Below are positions 1 through 11,769 of a stretch of 64,000 bases of DNA, in pieces. How positions within the stretch are numbered: the stretch's first letter is position 1; each line of letters starts with the position of its first letter. Where the stretch lies: the NCBI RefSeq assembly GCF_017654505.1, contig NC_054536.1:10116294-10180293 (forward strand), given 5' to 3'. The stretch is from Polyodon spathula (lineage: Eukaryota > Chordata > Actinopteri > Acipenseriformes > Polyodontidae). Below the pieces are notes generated by a model that was not told where the DNA came from, made no database searches, and was given only the letters and a program-made list of their open reading frames with translations. The position numbers and the translations under genes were made by a program.

Positions 1-38
1 AAAAGTCCAAGGGCGGTGAATACTTTTGAGAGCCACTG
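1..38. mobile_element. Terminus of a Tc1/mariner-like element
   Basis: The first bases end in AGAGCCACTG followed by TA at 39-40, and contain a GGTGAATACTTTTGAG block. This matches the terminal layout of the complete Tc1-like copies further along the window, which end in CAAGCCACTG plus TA. Only the end of the element is inside the window, so coding content cannot be judged. Confidence 0.6.
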
Positions 39-917
39 TATATAGTAATGCAATATTTGGTAAACAATAACCTTGAAAAAACATAAAAGGTGAAAGGAGT
101 TCTCATAAAAGCTCTTAAACAATTATTTGTCTAAAAAGAGGGATATTCAGTGGCCTGTGAGGCATTATGTGATTTATCCAATAATGTGAGTTCTGATGTA
201 TAGCATATGGCCTGCAGGCTATGAATGGCCCGCACATTAATCAGAGATATCAGATAAGCCTTCACCAAGAGCTGGGTACCATTTAAACCTACTTGATGAA
301 TTAGAACATAGAAACAGCAAAAACAAAATGTTGCCATGGTAATCTAGAACATCAGTATGTTGACATTTTTAAGGCATCAGACAAACATCTTAAAATAAAA
401 CTATGCTTGTGTACAAGTCTGAAAATGCTGAAGTCATTCTGATTAGCTTCATAGGATTACTATAATTGCATTGACTTTAGAATTCTGTAAATCTGAATAC
501 AGTTAATGTGAATTAAAAAACATAATAATAATACCACTCTTTTATAGTAGCAAAATATCTGTATCCAGGAGACAAAGTTCCTTCTATTGGATAATATGTA
601 CCAGTAAACACAATACTCACTGATGTTGTATATGACCTATGAATATGGTTTTGTGTGGATAAATGCCCTCACTCACATTTTTGTTTTTAATTTTCAGATG
701 TTAATATTCATAGGGCATGCAGTGAACAAAGTTGGAAATGTTTTTCACCAATTCATTGCTTTTTTACATTTTATTTCTGTTCCTGTTGGAAAATGTGATG
801 TCAGTTATGTTGTATAATAATAATGCACACGTAAATACTTTTTAACACCCCCTGACTTGCATTTGCATATATATTTAACCAAATACAATATTCTGACACA
901 AGCACGAGTTAATATAT
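39..917. other. AT-rich non-coding DNA
   Basis: No protein-like reading frame, tandem repeat or recognisable element was seen. Short open frames on both strands have no domain-like composition. Confidence 0.5.
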
Positions 918-1560
918 TGTAGCGTTTTCGTGGGTTCAAAAGATTGAGGCTGAAGCAAGCTTAACTTAATTTGTAAATGACCGAGACAAATTTATTTTAC
1001 AGCAAAAAGATAAATAAAAGCAAGGGAGGAAAATGACGTAATAGGCTGATCAATCTCCTGATTGCTCTGGAACACGCTAACCCCTACTGGCAACCATATT
1101 CGCACTTTCTGTCTCTCAGACTTCCTGCATTGCAGCCCCACTCAAACTGGTATTGCCTCCGGGCCAGCCCCTCACCTAAGAGTGGGACTGCAGATGCACC
1201 CTCGTAACCGAACATCCATCCACTCAGGCTCCCCTAACCCCAGGCGCTCGCTCATGCACCTTCGTACCCGAACATCCGTCCACTCAGCTCCCCTAATCCC
1301 AGACACTCGCTCATGCACCGCACGCACAGCCACTCACCTTCCACCCCCACCCCCCCATGCACATGACAACAAAACAAACCCTTCCTCCCTTTTCCTTTGC
1401 GGTCGTCACCTTATGAAACTAAAAGAAGTAACTCAATGTATCCCTATACAACTAATACGTGTTCCCAAATGCCTACAAAAGACAACAACATACAGTTTTA
1501 TACAGCTAATTAAATATGAACAAAATTGGCATCTCATGGTCGTTTCCTCCTGTTTTTAAC
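918..1560 (-). repeat. Possible LTR-like or other dispersed repeat, GC-rich part with 60-bp duplication
   Basis: Read on the minus strand, this segment has a GC-rich body, an AATAAA signal near 985-995 and an end in CGCTACA at 918, which resembles the R-U5 end of an LTR. No matching partner end or target duplication was found, so the outer limit near 1560 is a guess. Two 59-60 bp units lie in tandem at 1194-1253 and 1254-1312, each starting with ATGCACC, with the start of a third at 1313. The open frame at 1062-1559 is compositional and shows no known domain. Confidence 0.3.
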
Positions 1561-4312
1561 ATGGCAAAATAATACAATACTGTAGGGATCCTTATTAAAT
1601 TAAATTAATATTTCTGAGAATATTTACCTTAAACATCTGCTGTTGATCATGACACAATTTGCAAGCCACTGATACATTTCTTAAGATTCACACATATTCA
1701 TATTTCTAAAATTAGGTTTGAGAGCAAACTTCTATAGTTTTTATCTCACTCACACTTTTTTCCAGGGTATTTTTGCGGTAAAGCACCATAAATAAATAAG
1801 CTCCTTCATACTTTGTGCGAATATATGGTAGTACTTAAGACAGTGGTAGCAATGGGGACAAGTAGCAATGAGAACTTATGAGAACTTATTAACTCAGCTT
1901 ATTATTATAATAATAACAATCAATGGTCTAGTATTGTTTGTCTGTTTTATCTTCAATCTGTAGAAGTATTTTCCCTTAGTTTTTAAATGTCAGTTTACCA
2001 AGAACAGAACATAAGCCCTTAGCATTTATAATAAATCGCTGCAGTGGAACTAAACACAATTAAAGGTCATTGCTCCCCTGGCCTTGCCTTGGTCTCGTCT
2101 GCAAATATCAATTTTTACTGATGAATTTCAAGCTCAGCCTTAGCATGCAGAACAAACATTGTGCCTGCCATTTTGTGAAATTTTTTATTTTATTATTTAA
2201 CTTTTTTTGGGCCATTAGTGCTAAAACTTGGCTCTTGGTAATTCCTGTTGGTATATCCATTTCCAGTAACTGTGTCCAGGCCATCTGTCCTGGTGGGTCT
2301 TGCTTCTAGAACAGCATCAAGCTTTTAATCATAACTGGATCTGTGGACTAATAAGTTCATTACAGTCCCCTGCACTGAATACCAAACCTTGAATAATCCC
2401 ATCCATAATGGCCATGTGAGCCCTGTGACCTGAATTGTAATTCTACACAAATACAAATCTAGAAGGTACAGTAGGAGGGCAGAAACATCAATGTAGTTCA
2501 GACACTGGTTTAATAAAACCAAACCTCGCTTTGATTCATTCTGCTTATACTTTGAATATGACAATAAAAACTAAAGACATATTGGATTTATGTCAACCAA
2601 TTGCCCTATTCCATACATCTTCCATATACTGCCACAGACATGTTGCCTTTAGCTAATTCTTTAAAAATAGAAAATACAGCATGAGTATACTGCACATATT
2701 GTGCTGATTGGGGATTCCTTTTCCCATATTCCACCTCAGGTATTGAAGTTACAGGCTATAGTAAAATCCCCTGTAAATAATGTCAATGCATTTTTTTTTT
2801 TTTTTAGATAAATCAAGTTATTTGTGCTTAGCATAAAACATGTGTTTTGTACGTCCGACCAAGAAATAACACGTGTTGTGCATCATAACAAATGTTATTT
2901 CGAATGCAGCCATGCCGCCCCCAAGCCTTATAACCCATACTGAAGAACAGTTTTTTTCTTGTACGAACAAACACCATTGCATACGTGCATGTGAAGGACT
3001 GTGCACAGCAATATCGAACAGAGAACTGCAGCTGATGTTAAGAAAGTGTGATTTTCTTGCACAATAGCAGTGCTATAAGCAGTTAAAGTTTAATCCGGTA
3101 ATCTCAGCTCCAGGTAGCCTTCCTACATAAATCTTTGAAGATAGAAGAGAAAGCCTGGAGGGTGGTTAGGCTTGGCAGATGGATAATCTCAGTTAGAACA
3201 GATTGCAGAACTATGTGGTATAAAGCAATGTCACCTCATTTGGATTTCAGAAATAGGTTTACAAACCTGATTTCATTCCATCTTACAGTTAAAGATTCAG
3301 GCACATCCCTTTATTTACAGTACATACAGATCTGAATCTTTTCATGTTGTTTTTTTCAGGTCAGTGTTTTAGATCTTTTAATATCTTTTTATATGTAATG
3401 TATTAGGCGGTAAGTCAACATTATAGTTTAATACAATGCACCAAAAATAGTTAATAGTACAACTTTATACTTCAAAACTCAAAGCAGTACAAGCAGTCAC
3501 TGTTGCAGAAACACAATTTGTAGGGTGTGTGTGTGTGTAAATGTGGGACAGATCTCCCACCCAATGGTTTTTCATAGGTAGTCAAAATAGAGTATTTGGG
3601 GGTAGCACTGGTCATGTGTGTCAGATTGCTCATTCGTAAAACAGATTTTCATGGAATCCAATATATTTAATAAGGAAAAAAGACAATCATGTCTCCCTAG
3701 TAGTTGCATTTATTCACCTGTCCCAATAATTCAATTATGTAATTCAGGTGTAAACTGTGGATTGGACAAAAATGGTGAATTTCTCAAAGGAATATTTTTT
3801 TCTCCAAAATCAACTCTATAAAGTCATACAACCAGAAATAAACGCCTCTCACATTTAGTTTAGGTTTGCAGTCTTTTTGTTTCTTATTATCTTTAGAGGA
3901 CCGTTACTGTGTGTGCTGGCTGTATCATTCTTCCTCTCTGTCTATCACAAGTACACATGGTTGTGGAACACATTTGCTTTAACTACCTTATTAATGGAAA
4001 TGCTTTACATTTTTACTATATGTTTTTTTTTTCATTGAGCATGTTAAATTTTAGAGTGATAATTATGCATTATGAGACAGCCCTGGAGCTATGAGGGGCA
4101 TGCAGCAGGACTAGACAGATAGAAGAAGATCTTCAGCAAATGGTAATTCCCACCATAACAGAGTGCTCTGCTAAAGATTGTGAGCTCATGGTCAGCTTCT
4201 ACAATAAATTAGAGATACATATTCCCATCCTGTTTGCTCTTGATTTATAAGCCATTTCTTAGACTTGAGCTTCACAATTTAATGAAAACCACTTATAGTT
4301 ACTATGATAATT
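1561..4312. other. AT-rich non-coding DNA
   Basis: No supported gene. The segment has a T tract near 2790-2806 and a short GT run near 3527-3538. Open frames here are 60-80 codons long without recognisable motifs, and several overlap on opposite strands. Confidence 0.5.
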
Positions 4313-4383
4313 TAAGAACATAAGAGCATAAGAAAGTTTACAAACGAGAGGAAGCTATTTGGGGCATCTTGCTCGTATGGTTG

Positions 4384-5005
4384 TTAATAGCTTATTGATC
4401 CCAGAATCTCATGAAGCAGATTCTTGAAGGATCCCAGGGTGCCAGCTTCAACAACATTACTGAGGAGTTGGTTCCTGTTGGTTACTGTTCTGAATGCCCC
4501 TTTGTCTAATCTCCATTTGTGACCCCTGGTCCTTGTTTCTTTTTTCAAGTAAAAGGAAAAATTCCCTTGAGTCGACACTATCAGTACCTTTTAGAATTTT
4601 GAATGCTTGAATCAGGTCTCTGCATAGTGTTCTTTGTTCAAGATTGAAAATATTCAATTATTTTAGCCTGTCGGCATATGACATGCCTTTTAAACCTGGA
4701 ATAATTATGGTCGCTCTTCTTTGCACTCTTTCTAGAGCAGCAATATCCTTTTTGTAGCGAGGTGACCAGAACTGAACACAATATTCAAGATGAATTCTTA
4801 CTAATGCATTGTACAGTTTTAACATTACTTCCCTTGATTTAAATTCAACACTTTTCACAATATATCCGAGCATTTTGTTGGCCTTTTTTATAGCTTCCCC
4901 ACATTGTCTAGATGAAGACATTTCTGAGTCAACATAAGATCCTAGGTCTTTTTCATAGATTCCTTCTTCAATTTCGATATATCCCATATGATATTTATAA
5001 TGCAC
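4384..5005 (-). pseudogene. LINE RT C-terminal region, frameshifted
   Basis: Bases 5005-4658 give a frame with GIYEKDLGSYVDSE, KKANKMLGYI, LYNALVRIHLEYCVQFWSP and ALERVQRRATIIIPGLKG, the standard segment after the RT palm in CR1/L2/Rex-type LINEs. The following segment (NIFNLEQRTLCRDLIQAFKIL) is continuous in sense but shifts frame around 4540-4560, where a second frame resumes with RTRGHKWRLDKGAFRT. This is a decayed copy and not a host gene. Confidence 0.85.
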
Positions 5006-5083
5006 ATTTTTATTGCCTGTGTGCAGTACCTTACACTTTTCTCTATTAAATGCAATTTGCCATGTGTCTGCCCAGTTCTGAAT

Positions 5084-5608
5084 CTAGTCGAGATCATTTT
5101 GAATGACCTTTGCTGCGGCAACAGTGTTTGCCACTCCTCCTAAGCTTTTATGCAGGACTTGGTCAAAAGCTTTCTGGAAATCTAAATAAGCTATGTCACA
5201 TGCTTTGCAGTTATCCATTATCGATGTTGTATCCTCAAAAAAATCAAGCAGGTTAGTTAGACATGCTCTCCCTTTCCTAAAACCATGTTGACTGTCTTCC
5301 AGGATACCGTTACCATATAGGTAATTTTCCATTTTGGATCTTATTATGGTTTCCATAAGTTTACATATAATAAAAGTCAGGCTTATTGGTCTGTAGTTAC
5401 CTGGTTCAGGTTTGTTTCCCTTTTTGTGGATCAGTATTATGTTTGCAATTCTCCAGTCTGTCAGTACAATCCCTGTGTCAAGAGACTGTTGCATGATCTT
5501 GGTTAGCGGTTTGTAAATAACTTCTTTCATTTCTTTGAGTACTATTGGGAGGATCTCATCCTGCCCAGGGGGGTTGTTTATTTTAAGAGCTCCTAGTCCC
5601 TTTAACAC
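5084..5608 (-). pseudogene. LINE reverse transcriptase fragment (N-terminal half)
   Basis: A 174-codon open frame has clear RT motifs: WRIANIILIHKKG, GNYRPISLT, HGFRKGRACLTNLL and YLDFQKAFDQV, the last carrying the first catalytic aspartate of the palm. After KAFDQV the expected continuation through the FADD-type motif is missing, and the frame instead joins a segment reading VIQNDLD. An internal deletion has therefore removed the second half of the active site. The upstream frame (bases 5610-5760, minus) still reads like the LINE linker before the RT but carries stops. The fragment cannot encode a working enzyme. Confidence 0.85.
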
Positions 5609-5765
5609 TTCTGCCTTGGTTATTTAAAACTGGATAGGAACAGGTTGACATGCGGGGCATGTTGTCTGTATCTGCTTTTGTAAAAACTTGTGAAAAATAA
5701 TCTTTTAATTAATTTGCTATTTTTTTTTTCTTTGTCTATGATTTTGCCATTTGTATCTCTTAGAC

Positions 5766-6445
5766 CAGTGGTCCTCAAAGTCGTGCCGGTGGGCAAATTT
5801 GTACCCTCGAAGCCAGGCCATCGTGCCCGTGGCAGCTGTTCTTAAATTATGGGTCGTGAACACATTTCTCTCAGGTCGTAGCATGGGAAAATAAAGAAAG
5901 CTTAAACAAGTTTTTCAACAAAAGCGCCACAGCAGTCTGTTGATAGTGCTGCTCGCTTATGCTGTGCTTGTACGTACACAACATTTATTTTATTTTTTTC
6001 TCCTGATGGCTTTTGCAATATGATCAACCAATTAAATATCTGCATTGTCTCTGCGGTAGCCCAATCATAAGTTAGCTGGGTGAGGCATAAACTGTGTCTG
6101 TTTCAGGTGCATATACCGACTGTAAGTTTAATCAATAGGAGAGTCAAATATCTGCCAAGTTTTATGGAGCTGTCCAATCATAAGCAAGCAGAGGCTGGTC
6201 ACGGTATTCTGCATGAAAATTGAAGGTGAGTGAGTAGCCAACGGGAAAGTGAAAGATCTGACAGCTGTTCAGTTATTCATGAGCAGAGGCAGGGTGTTAA
6301 TATGCCGGGTAAGCACTGAAATTTCACTGACTGTTATTGAGAAAAATAATACATTTCAGTATTTAGAATTAAATTTTCTATCTATATTTTTTATTTCACC
6401 AGACAAGGGAAACACCATAGTAGATTTAGTTACGAATTCAGTTGC
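5766..6445. mobile_element. hAT-type non-autonomous element, one end only (copy 1)
   Basis: The segment begins with CAGTGGTCCTCAAAGT, the same 16-bp terminal repeat as the complete copy at 60325-61394, and is similar along its length to that copy in inverted orientation. Similarity stops near 6445, where a 24-bp minisatellite begins. The opposite terminal repeat is absent, so this copy was truncated or broken by a later insertion. No transposase is encoded. Confidence 0.75.
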
Positions 6446-6449
6446 CAAG

Positions 6450-6641
6450 GATGCCTGCCACGCTTCGCCCTATGATGCCTGCCATGCTTCGCCCAAGGAT
6501 GCCTGCCAGGCTTCGCCCAAGGATGTCTGCCTCGCTTCACCCAAGGGTGCCTGACTCGCTTCACCCAAGGATGCCTGCCTCGCTTCGCCCAATGATGCCT
6601 GCCGCGCTTTGCCCGAGGATGCCTGCCTGGCATCGCCTGGG
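6450..6641. repeat. Minisatellite, 24-bp unit, about 8 copies
   Basis: Eight consecutive 24-bp units share the core GATGCCTGCC plus a GCTTCGCCC block, with scattered substitutions. Because 24 is a multiple of three, every frame repeats an eight-residue motif; one + strand frame reads variants of DACHASPK and contains one stop. A related but degenerate series continues to about 6720. Open frames on both strands across 6430-7038 are a by-product of this periodicity. Confidence 0.85.
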
Positions 6642-7174
6642 TTTGCCCGCCACTCCGCATCGCCTGGGGTTGCCAGCCACTCGCATCGCCTGGGGCTGCC
6701 TGTTGCTCCGCATCGCAGCAGGAAGTACTGTGGCTGGAACCCCACCAAGGGGAGCTACCAGCCACGAAGAAGGGGGAGATGGTCTGCAGACCACCAACCC
6801 CAGCAGCAGTTTCGCTGCTGGAGATCGTGGGGGAGGTCAGGAGATCTGTTCCCACTGCAGCACTTTCACTGCCGGAAGTACTGAGCCTTTCCGCTGCCAG
6901 GACTACCCCAGCTGGAGGAGCCAGACTGGGGACTATTAATGTCTCTGCTGACGGCATTTCTGCTGTCAGCTGGGAAGCTGCCGGCATTGCCACCAGCAGC
7001 AGAAGAGTGGCAGGAGTATGCCACCCCACTGTCAGCATTGCTGCTGACAGACTTACGACCCGTGGGCCCCTTGAAGCCTCCAGTCCTGGCCCAGGACTTT
7101 GTGCTGGACTTTTGGGCTTTTAAGGGGGGAGGTGGCCATTGAGGCCATAAGAGCTTTGCATAGTGGAGGATATA
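6642..7174 (+). mobile_element. Probable 3' internal region of an LTR retrotransposon
   Basis: GC-rich DNA, unlike its surroundings, leads directly into the LTR at 7175. It contains purine-rich tracts just upstream of the LTR (AAGGGGGGAGG near 7121-7131 and GTGGAGGA near 7163-7170), the usual place of a polypurine tract. No integrase, reverse transcriptase or gag motif is recognisable, so the assignment rests on position and the purine tracts. Confidence 0.45.
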
Positions 7175-7766
7175 TGTGGCAAAGTGCCCGCCCCTGTGTA
7201 TTTTGTGTTATCTGTTGTGTGTTAATGTTGGTGTATAGTCATGGGTACACGGGATATAAACGGGTCTGTGTAACACAAGCGTTTAAAATGTATATTTGTA
7301 TTTAGGCACGAGGATTGCACAGAACTTCACGTGCAAGTAAAAAGTAATAATATGTGAGCACAGGGAATTCACGTGCCGTTGTACCGACACTCCAATTGAA
7401 TGATTGATTAGCAATCGAGTCTTGGTACAGCTGCATAAAAGCTACATGTTTTCACTAACACGGGGTTGTGTGTTCGGTGAGTGGAGAAAGGGATTGGAGA
7501 CAGAGGTAATAGTGATAATTGTGATAAGTAATAGGTAAAATATCTTCTCACCGTCTTGTGTTTGTATAGTCCGTTTTGTTTGTCTATTTATTTTGGCGAA
7601 TGTGCCATGTCCTGTTTTTGTTTGTTGCAACCGTTTATTTTCTGTGTCTGTTCATTCATTAAATGCCTAGTGAGACCATTCGCTCAGCTCCACCAAACTC
7701 CACCTCTGTCTTGTTTATTTTCCTGTTTCTGGTCGGACGTCCCCCACTCCGGCCGTCTTTGTGACA
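7175..7766 (+). mobile_element. LTR of a TG...CA retrotransposon (copy 1)
   Basis: This 592-bp copy starts TGTGGCAAAGTGCCC and ends CCGTCTTTGTGACA. It is closely related to the copies at 22030-22642 (inverted) and 57450-59693. Within it are an imperfect hairpin (7375-7392 with 7417-7434), a TATA-like GCATAAAAGC at 7433-7442 and an ATTAAA signal near 7660. The flanking five bases do not match, unlike the two solo copies, which fits a 3' LTR of an incomplete element. Confidence 0.8.
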
Positions 7767-9062
7767 CTATCTTATCTGAGTTGTTGCCCTTGTTTTGATG
7801 AGGTCTTCTGTTTTTTTGTTGATTTCTTCCTCCTTCCTTTCTAGTTTAAATGCTTCTGAACCTGCTCGAGGATCTTTTCTTTAGAAAAAGAAAAATCGTT
7901 GCTGTTGGACACATTGAGGCAAGTTAGGCAAGAGACTTTTGAACAGCTGTCGAGGAATACAGACACGTTAAATTGCTACTAGCTCCTTGCAAGGTTCTGA
8001 TCCTGGTCTGAAACTGTTTCAGGAGAATTGATAGTCCAACCAAAAGTTCCCTTATGGGAACGACGGTAGAAAAGTTAGTTCACTTTGCTTCTTGTGTGGC
8101 TCTTCTATATACAGTAAAGATAGTTGGGGCCACATGGCAGCAGCATGGGTGATCATGTGCAAACTTCAGCTGCTGAACTTTACTGATACAACAGCACTGA
8201 TAATCCTGAGTCTTAGCATACTAGAGCCCTGCAGACTTTTCCACTTACGCAGCCTCTGGTGTCAATCCCTTTTCCTCCTTTCTACTAAGTAATACATTGG
8301 GGCTTTTTAAGGTTATATTTCCATCTGCCACTTTAGAACTTTTTGAAATTACACTAATTTCTAGCAGTAGCAGATTTGAGATCAAATCGACTTCAATTTG
8401 GACTGAGCCCCAGTTTGGGTGCAGGTGATATTTCACTTGTGTGTAATTTCCGGCTGCCGATTGGATTTTAGATTGCAGATGGAACCAGCGGCAGCCCCAG
8501 TTTGAAACTGAAATAAAACGAAATTACCTTTTACAAACTGGTTTCATGATGCAGATGGAGAGGTGGTATACAATAATGTTGTTAATCCAGTATATCCAAT
8601 AAAGTAAAGGTTAGTGTCAATCAATTATTTTCCATGTCTCATATACAACTTGAATGGATAAAAACATATTGCACTACCAGAGGTGGGCTGATACTAGTCC
8701 TGCTGTTTAGAACAATTATCCTCAGGGAGTGCAACATATACAACACCAGTAGGTCAAATTATTTCTCTGCCACCACAAGTAGGAAACACAATGTTCTTGT
8801 TAACCCAGTTATTAAGGTCTTGTAACAATTTATAGTGTGATTGATAGCACCTGCTTCTGATTTCTTATGACTGAGAGTAAAATCACCTCATTAATCCACT
8901 GACAGCCCTTGAGGATTAAATCATTTTGGAACTTTCTGCTGAATACCACTGATGGGCTTGTCCATTTTTCAGCTTTCAGTGTTTCAGTGTGAAAAAAACA
9001 AACAATGTTTTTTTTTTTGTTTGTTGTTTTAATTTCCTGGAAATCATATATAACGATATCTC
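7767..9062. other. Non-coding DNA
   Basis: The first 110 bp may continue the LINE fragment of 4313-5765. The rest shows no gene, known repeat or domain-bearing reading frame. Confidence 0.4.
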
Positions 9063-9103
9063 CTTATTATTATTATTATTATATTATTATTATTATTATT
9101 ATT
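9063..9103. repeat. TTA/ATT microsatellite
   Basis: A run of ATT units with one interruption ends at the boundary of the dispersed repeat that begins with ACACCGTGTAACA. Confidence 0.9.
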
Positions 9104-9114
9104 ACACCGTGTAA

Positions 9115-9145
<31 letters not shown>

Positions 9146-9427
9146 GTTCCTGGGTAGTAAGTGTTATTTCCTAATTGCTTATGCCTCAAAAGTATAGAAA
9201 ATGGCTATTATTCCCCACAAACTTTGCTTTTGTGACCAGGACAGTGATATTTCAAAATATCACTATTTCCAATGGGAAAACGGGCAAATGTGTGTCTTTT
9301 CATTCACATAAAGTCAGAAAAAAACAACATATGAATCCAAATTAACATGTATTTATACTAAAGTAATACAAAAATGACTACAAAAGATTTAGAAGTGAGT
9401 AGTTTTTTGAGATTTACGATTATACTG

Positions 9428-9432
<5 letters not shown>
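9104..9432 (+). repeat. Dispersed repeat, copy 1 (ACACCGTGTAAC family)
   Basis: This stretch begins ACACCGTGTAACA, runs through a long T tract (9119-9145) and has a body from about 9217 that is nearly identical to 24375-24591 over about 216 bp, with roughly six differences by eye. It ends in a TGTATTTA boundary, followed by a TTA microsatellite here but by other sequence in the second copy. It has no coding capacity. The superfamily is not recognised. Confidence 0.8.
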
Positions 9433-9489
<57 letters not shown>

Positions 9490-9525
9490 TTTATTTCTTA
9501 GCAGACGCCCTTACCCAAGGTAAGA
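9433..9525. repeat. TTA microsatellite with short SINE/MITE-like tail
   Basis: About 20 TTA units (9433-9492) are followed by TTCTTAGCAGACGCCCTTAC and CAAGG. This motif is often seen at the ends of dispersed repeats in fish genomes. Only about 35 bp are recognisable. Confidence 0.6.
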
Positions 9526-11640
9526 CCCTCTGTATTGGTATCTGAGCATATTGTGAATAATGATCATTGCCTCACTTGTCAGCACTCCATGCCTGGGTAA
9601 TTTTTTTGAAATACTGTACTTTAATTCCATTCATTTGCTGGTTTTCAGGACAGCTGAAGGACAGTTCACTCATTTAAAGAAGTGTGTTTGCACTCTCCTT
9701 GCTGACCGCAATTACTTTAAAAACTAAGAGGTATAATAAACTCTTACTGAAATAAAAAATGTTCTTGTCAGAAGCAGCATTATAAACTTCTAAAGACACG
9801 CTGTCAGCATTCAATGAAGCACAGGGCTTGCTTGTTTTCTTAAAAACAAGACACAGTTTAAATTACATATAAATTCATTCACACTTGCTTGGGTTGCTTA
9901 TGCATTCTTCCCAATATGCTCTCTTAAATTTGCTTTGGAAAACAGGGAAACAGAACACAAAAAAACACTAGTTATATGCAGTTGTCTTTAATCCTTTCAT
10001 ACATGCCAAGTATTTAATTGCATGGACCAGTATTTGTTTATTAGGTCTGTATTACAAGTGCATATGAATTTGCCACTACCACACAAACAAAAATATGTAC
10101 TTGTTTATTTATTTCCACTAGTCTCCATCTTATCTTTATAATAACATTATAAACTTTATACAACTTTATCCACATATAAAAAAAACTTTTTTAATGCATA
10201 AACCCTCCCCAACAAAAAAAAAGTAGGACGCTTTCAAAAAGGCATAAGGAATATAATTATTATATTTTACTGAAATGCAGTGTTCATTTCTATGAAAATT
10301 TAATTTTACGATTTTGTATGCTATCTTATCTCACTGTCATTGTGACAAGTTAATCATTTCATAGAATTTACAAAAAATAATTTCAAATGATATTTGCCAC
10401 CTTCCATTGTAGATATTTTTAGTCAATATTAAAAACCGCTAATTAGATTGATGTTGCATGTATGTTCACAAGGAACCCATTTTCATAATGTTTTCCTTGT
10501 CATTTTGCCTTGCTAAATCAGACAAAGTCCAAGGGGTGTCACAATATCTCTTTACCGTTCTAAGTTCCAAAAATGCAGAAGATTGTCTGCAGTCTCTGAG
10601 ATAATGAAGGGAATCATGATGAATGTTTTTTTTTTTTGGTGAAGAAATAGTAATATATGACACTACACAATAGGCACTTGATATTATTGTAATGGAATTG
10701 TTGAATCAATATATGTAGGTTAAAACATATAAAGTATATAGAGAGGATATGGTCTTCAATTTGATATCACTGTAACTTCTATGAGTTATGAAAGGCCTAT
10801 ACTAACGAGTGGTGTTATCCATGGGTTAGTGGTATATGTCGGATTCTGCCAAGTCAACACCCAAGGGGCATAAAGTTGTTGTTAAGGCAAAAGTGCAAGA
10901 GGGGCATTGACTCAGGCAGGGACAAAATTACAGGCAAATTTTTAATAGATTACGTTTGCAATTAGACAGGCTTAAAATTCAAGGTAGAGCATAGCACAGA
11001 GTCACGCTAAAGAATCAAGAAGTGCAGTTTAACATATTTATTGACTGGTAAAATACAATTAAAAGTTACTGCAGTATGTAGACTCTTGTCATTTCAATTT
11101 CTTTCACAAAACAAGCATTAAACTTTCAAGCTGCAGTTTCCAGTACAAAAGCACATCATGAAAAAACACATTTGTAGGTGAAAATAAAAGTCGGCACATT
11201 AAAAAAAAAGACATAAACATGTGAAATTTTCAGGCCACTGATATAAAGGACTTTATATTATCTATGTAAGAAAGAAATTGCAGTTGTTCAAACCGAGATG
11301 TTGACTTATATATTGACAACAGAACTGGAAGAAGGCACAGGTGTTGTTCTCCATCCATCAACAATTCAAAGCACTTTTAACCATTGTTCCATAGTCCAAT
11401 TTCTGTGTTCTTGTGCATATGTTTGCCTTGTAGTCTTGTTCTCATTTAAAGAAAACAATATGGACATTCATTTTAAGGAAATAAGTTAAAAAAAAAAATC
11501 CCAACAACATAAGGGAATTTTATGTCAGTGGAAGAAGTTCAACTTGGGACCAGTATAACACTGAGCTGGACTAAGTAGATATTTTAACAGTAGAAGTTGT
11601 AACATCTCTGCTTGACAGCGAGTTTAAAACCAACAAGAAT
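9526..11640. other. AT-rich non-coding DNA
   Basis: No supported gene or named repeat. Open frames are short and motif-free. Confidence 0.5.
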
Positions 11641-11769
11641 GTATTCCTGTCCATCATGAAAACTTTTAGAAAAGCAGGTAAAGACAAGGCCAGACACCAC
11701 CCCCGGAATTGCCAGCCTGGAAACTGAGGCATTGTCCCCAGACTCTGCAGTCGGATTGGTGTGTAAATT

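Larger units (their letters stand above)
4313..5765 (-). mobile_element. CR1/L2-like LINE fragment, reverse transcriptase 3' part
   Basis: This is a 5'-truncated non-LTR retrotransposon read on the minus strand. Its 3' end is at 4313 and carries the TAAGAACATAAG-type tail that recurs at 55623. From 5765 down to 4380 it encodes, in broken frames, the region before the RT, RT motifs up to the YLDFQKAFD motif, then a gap, then the region containing NALVRIHLEYCVQFWSP and the C-terminal segment. At 5766 it runs into a hAT terminus. Bases 7767-7880, read on the minus strand, may be the upstream continuation of the same LINE (an acidic and lysine-rich frame reading KEEEINKK), which would make 5766-7766 a composite insertion; this point is inference. 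The superfamily call rests on the RT motifs, and the exact clade is not resolved. Confidence 0.85.

Noticed and set aside
1062..1559. A 165-codon plus-strand frame rich in proline, histidine and arginine
   Set aside because: It is compositional, crosses a 60-bp tandem duplication in a GC-rich repeat and has no known domain.
6430..7038. A 202-codon minus-strand frame and overlapping plus-strand frames
   Set aside because: They arise from the GC-rich 24-bp repeat and LTR-internal-like DNA, with no domain; openness on both strands is expected from the repeat.
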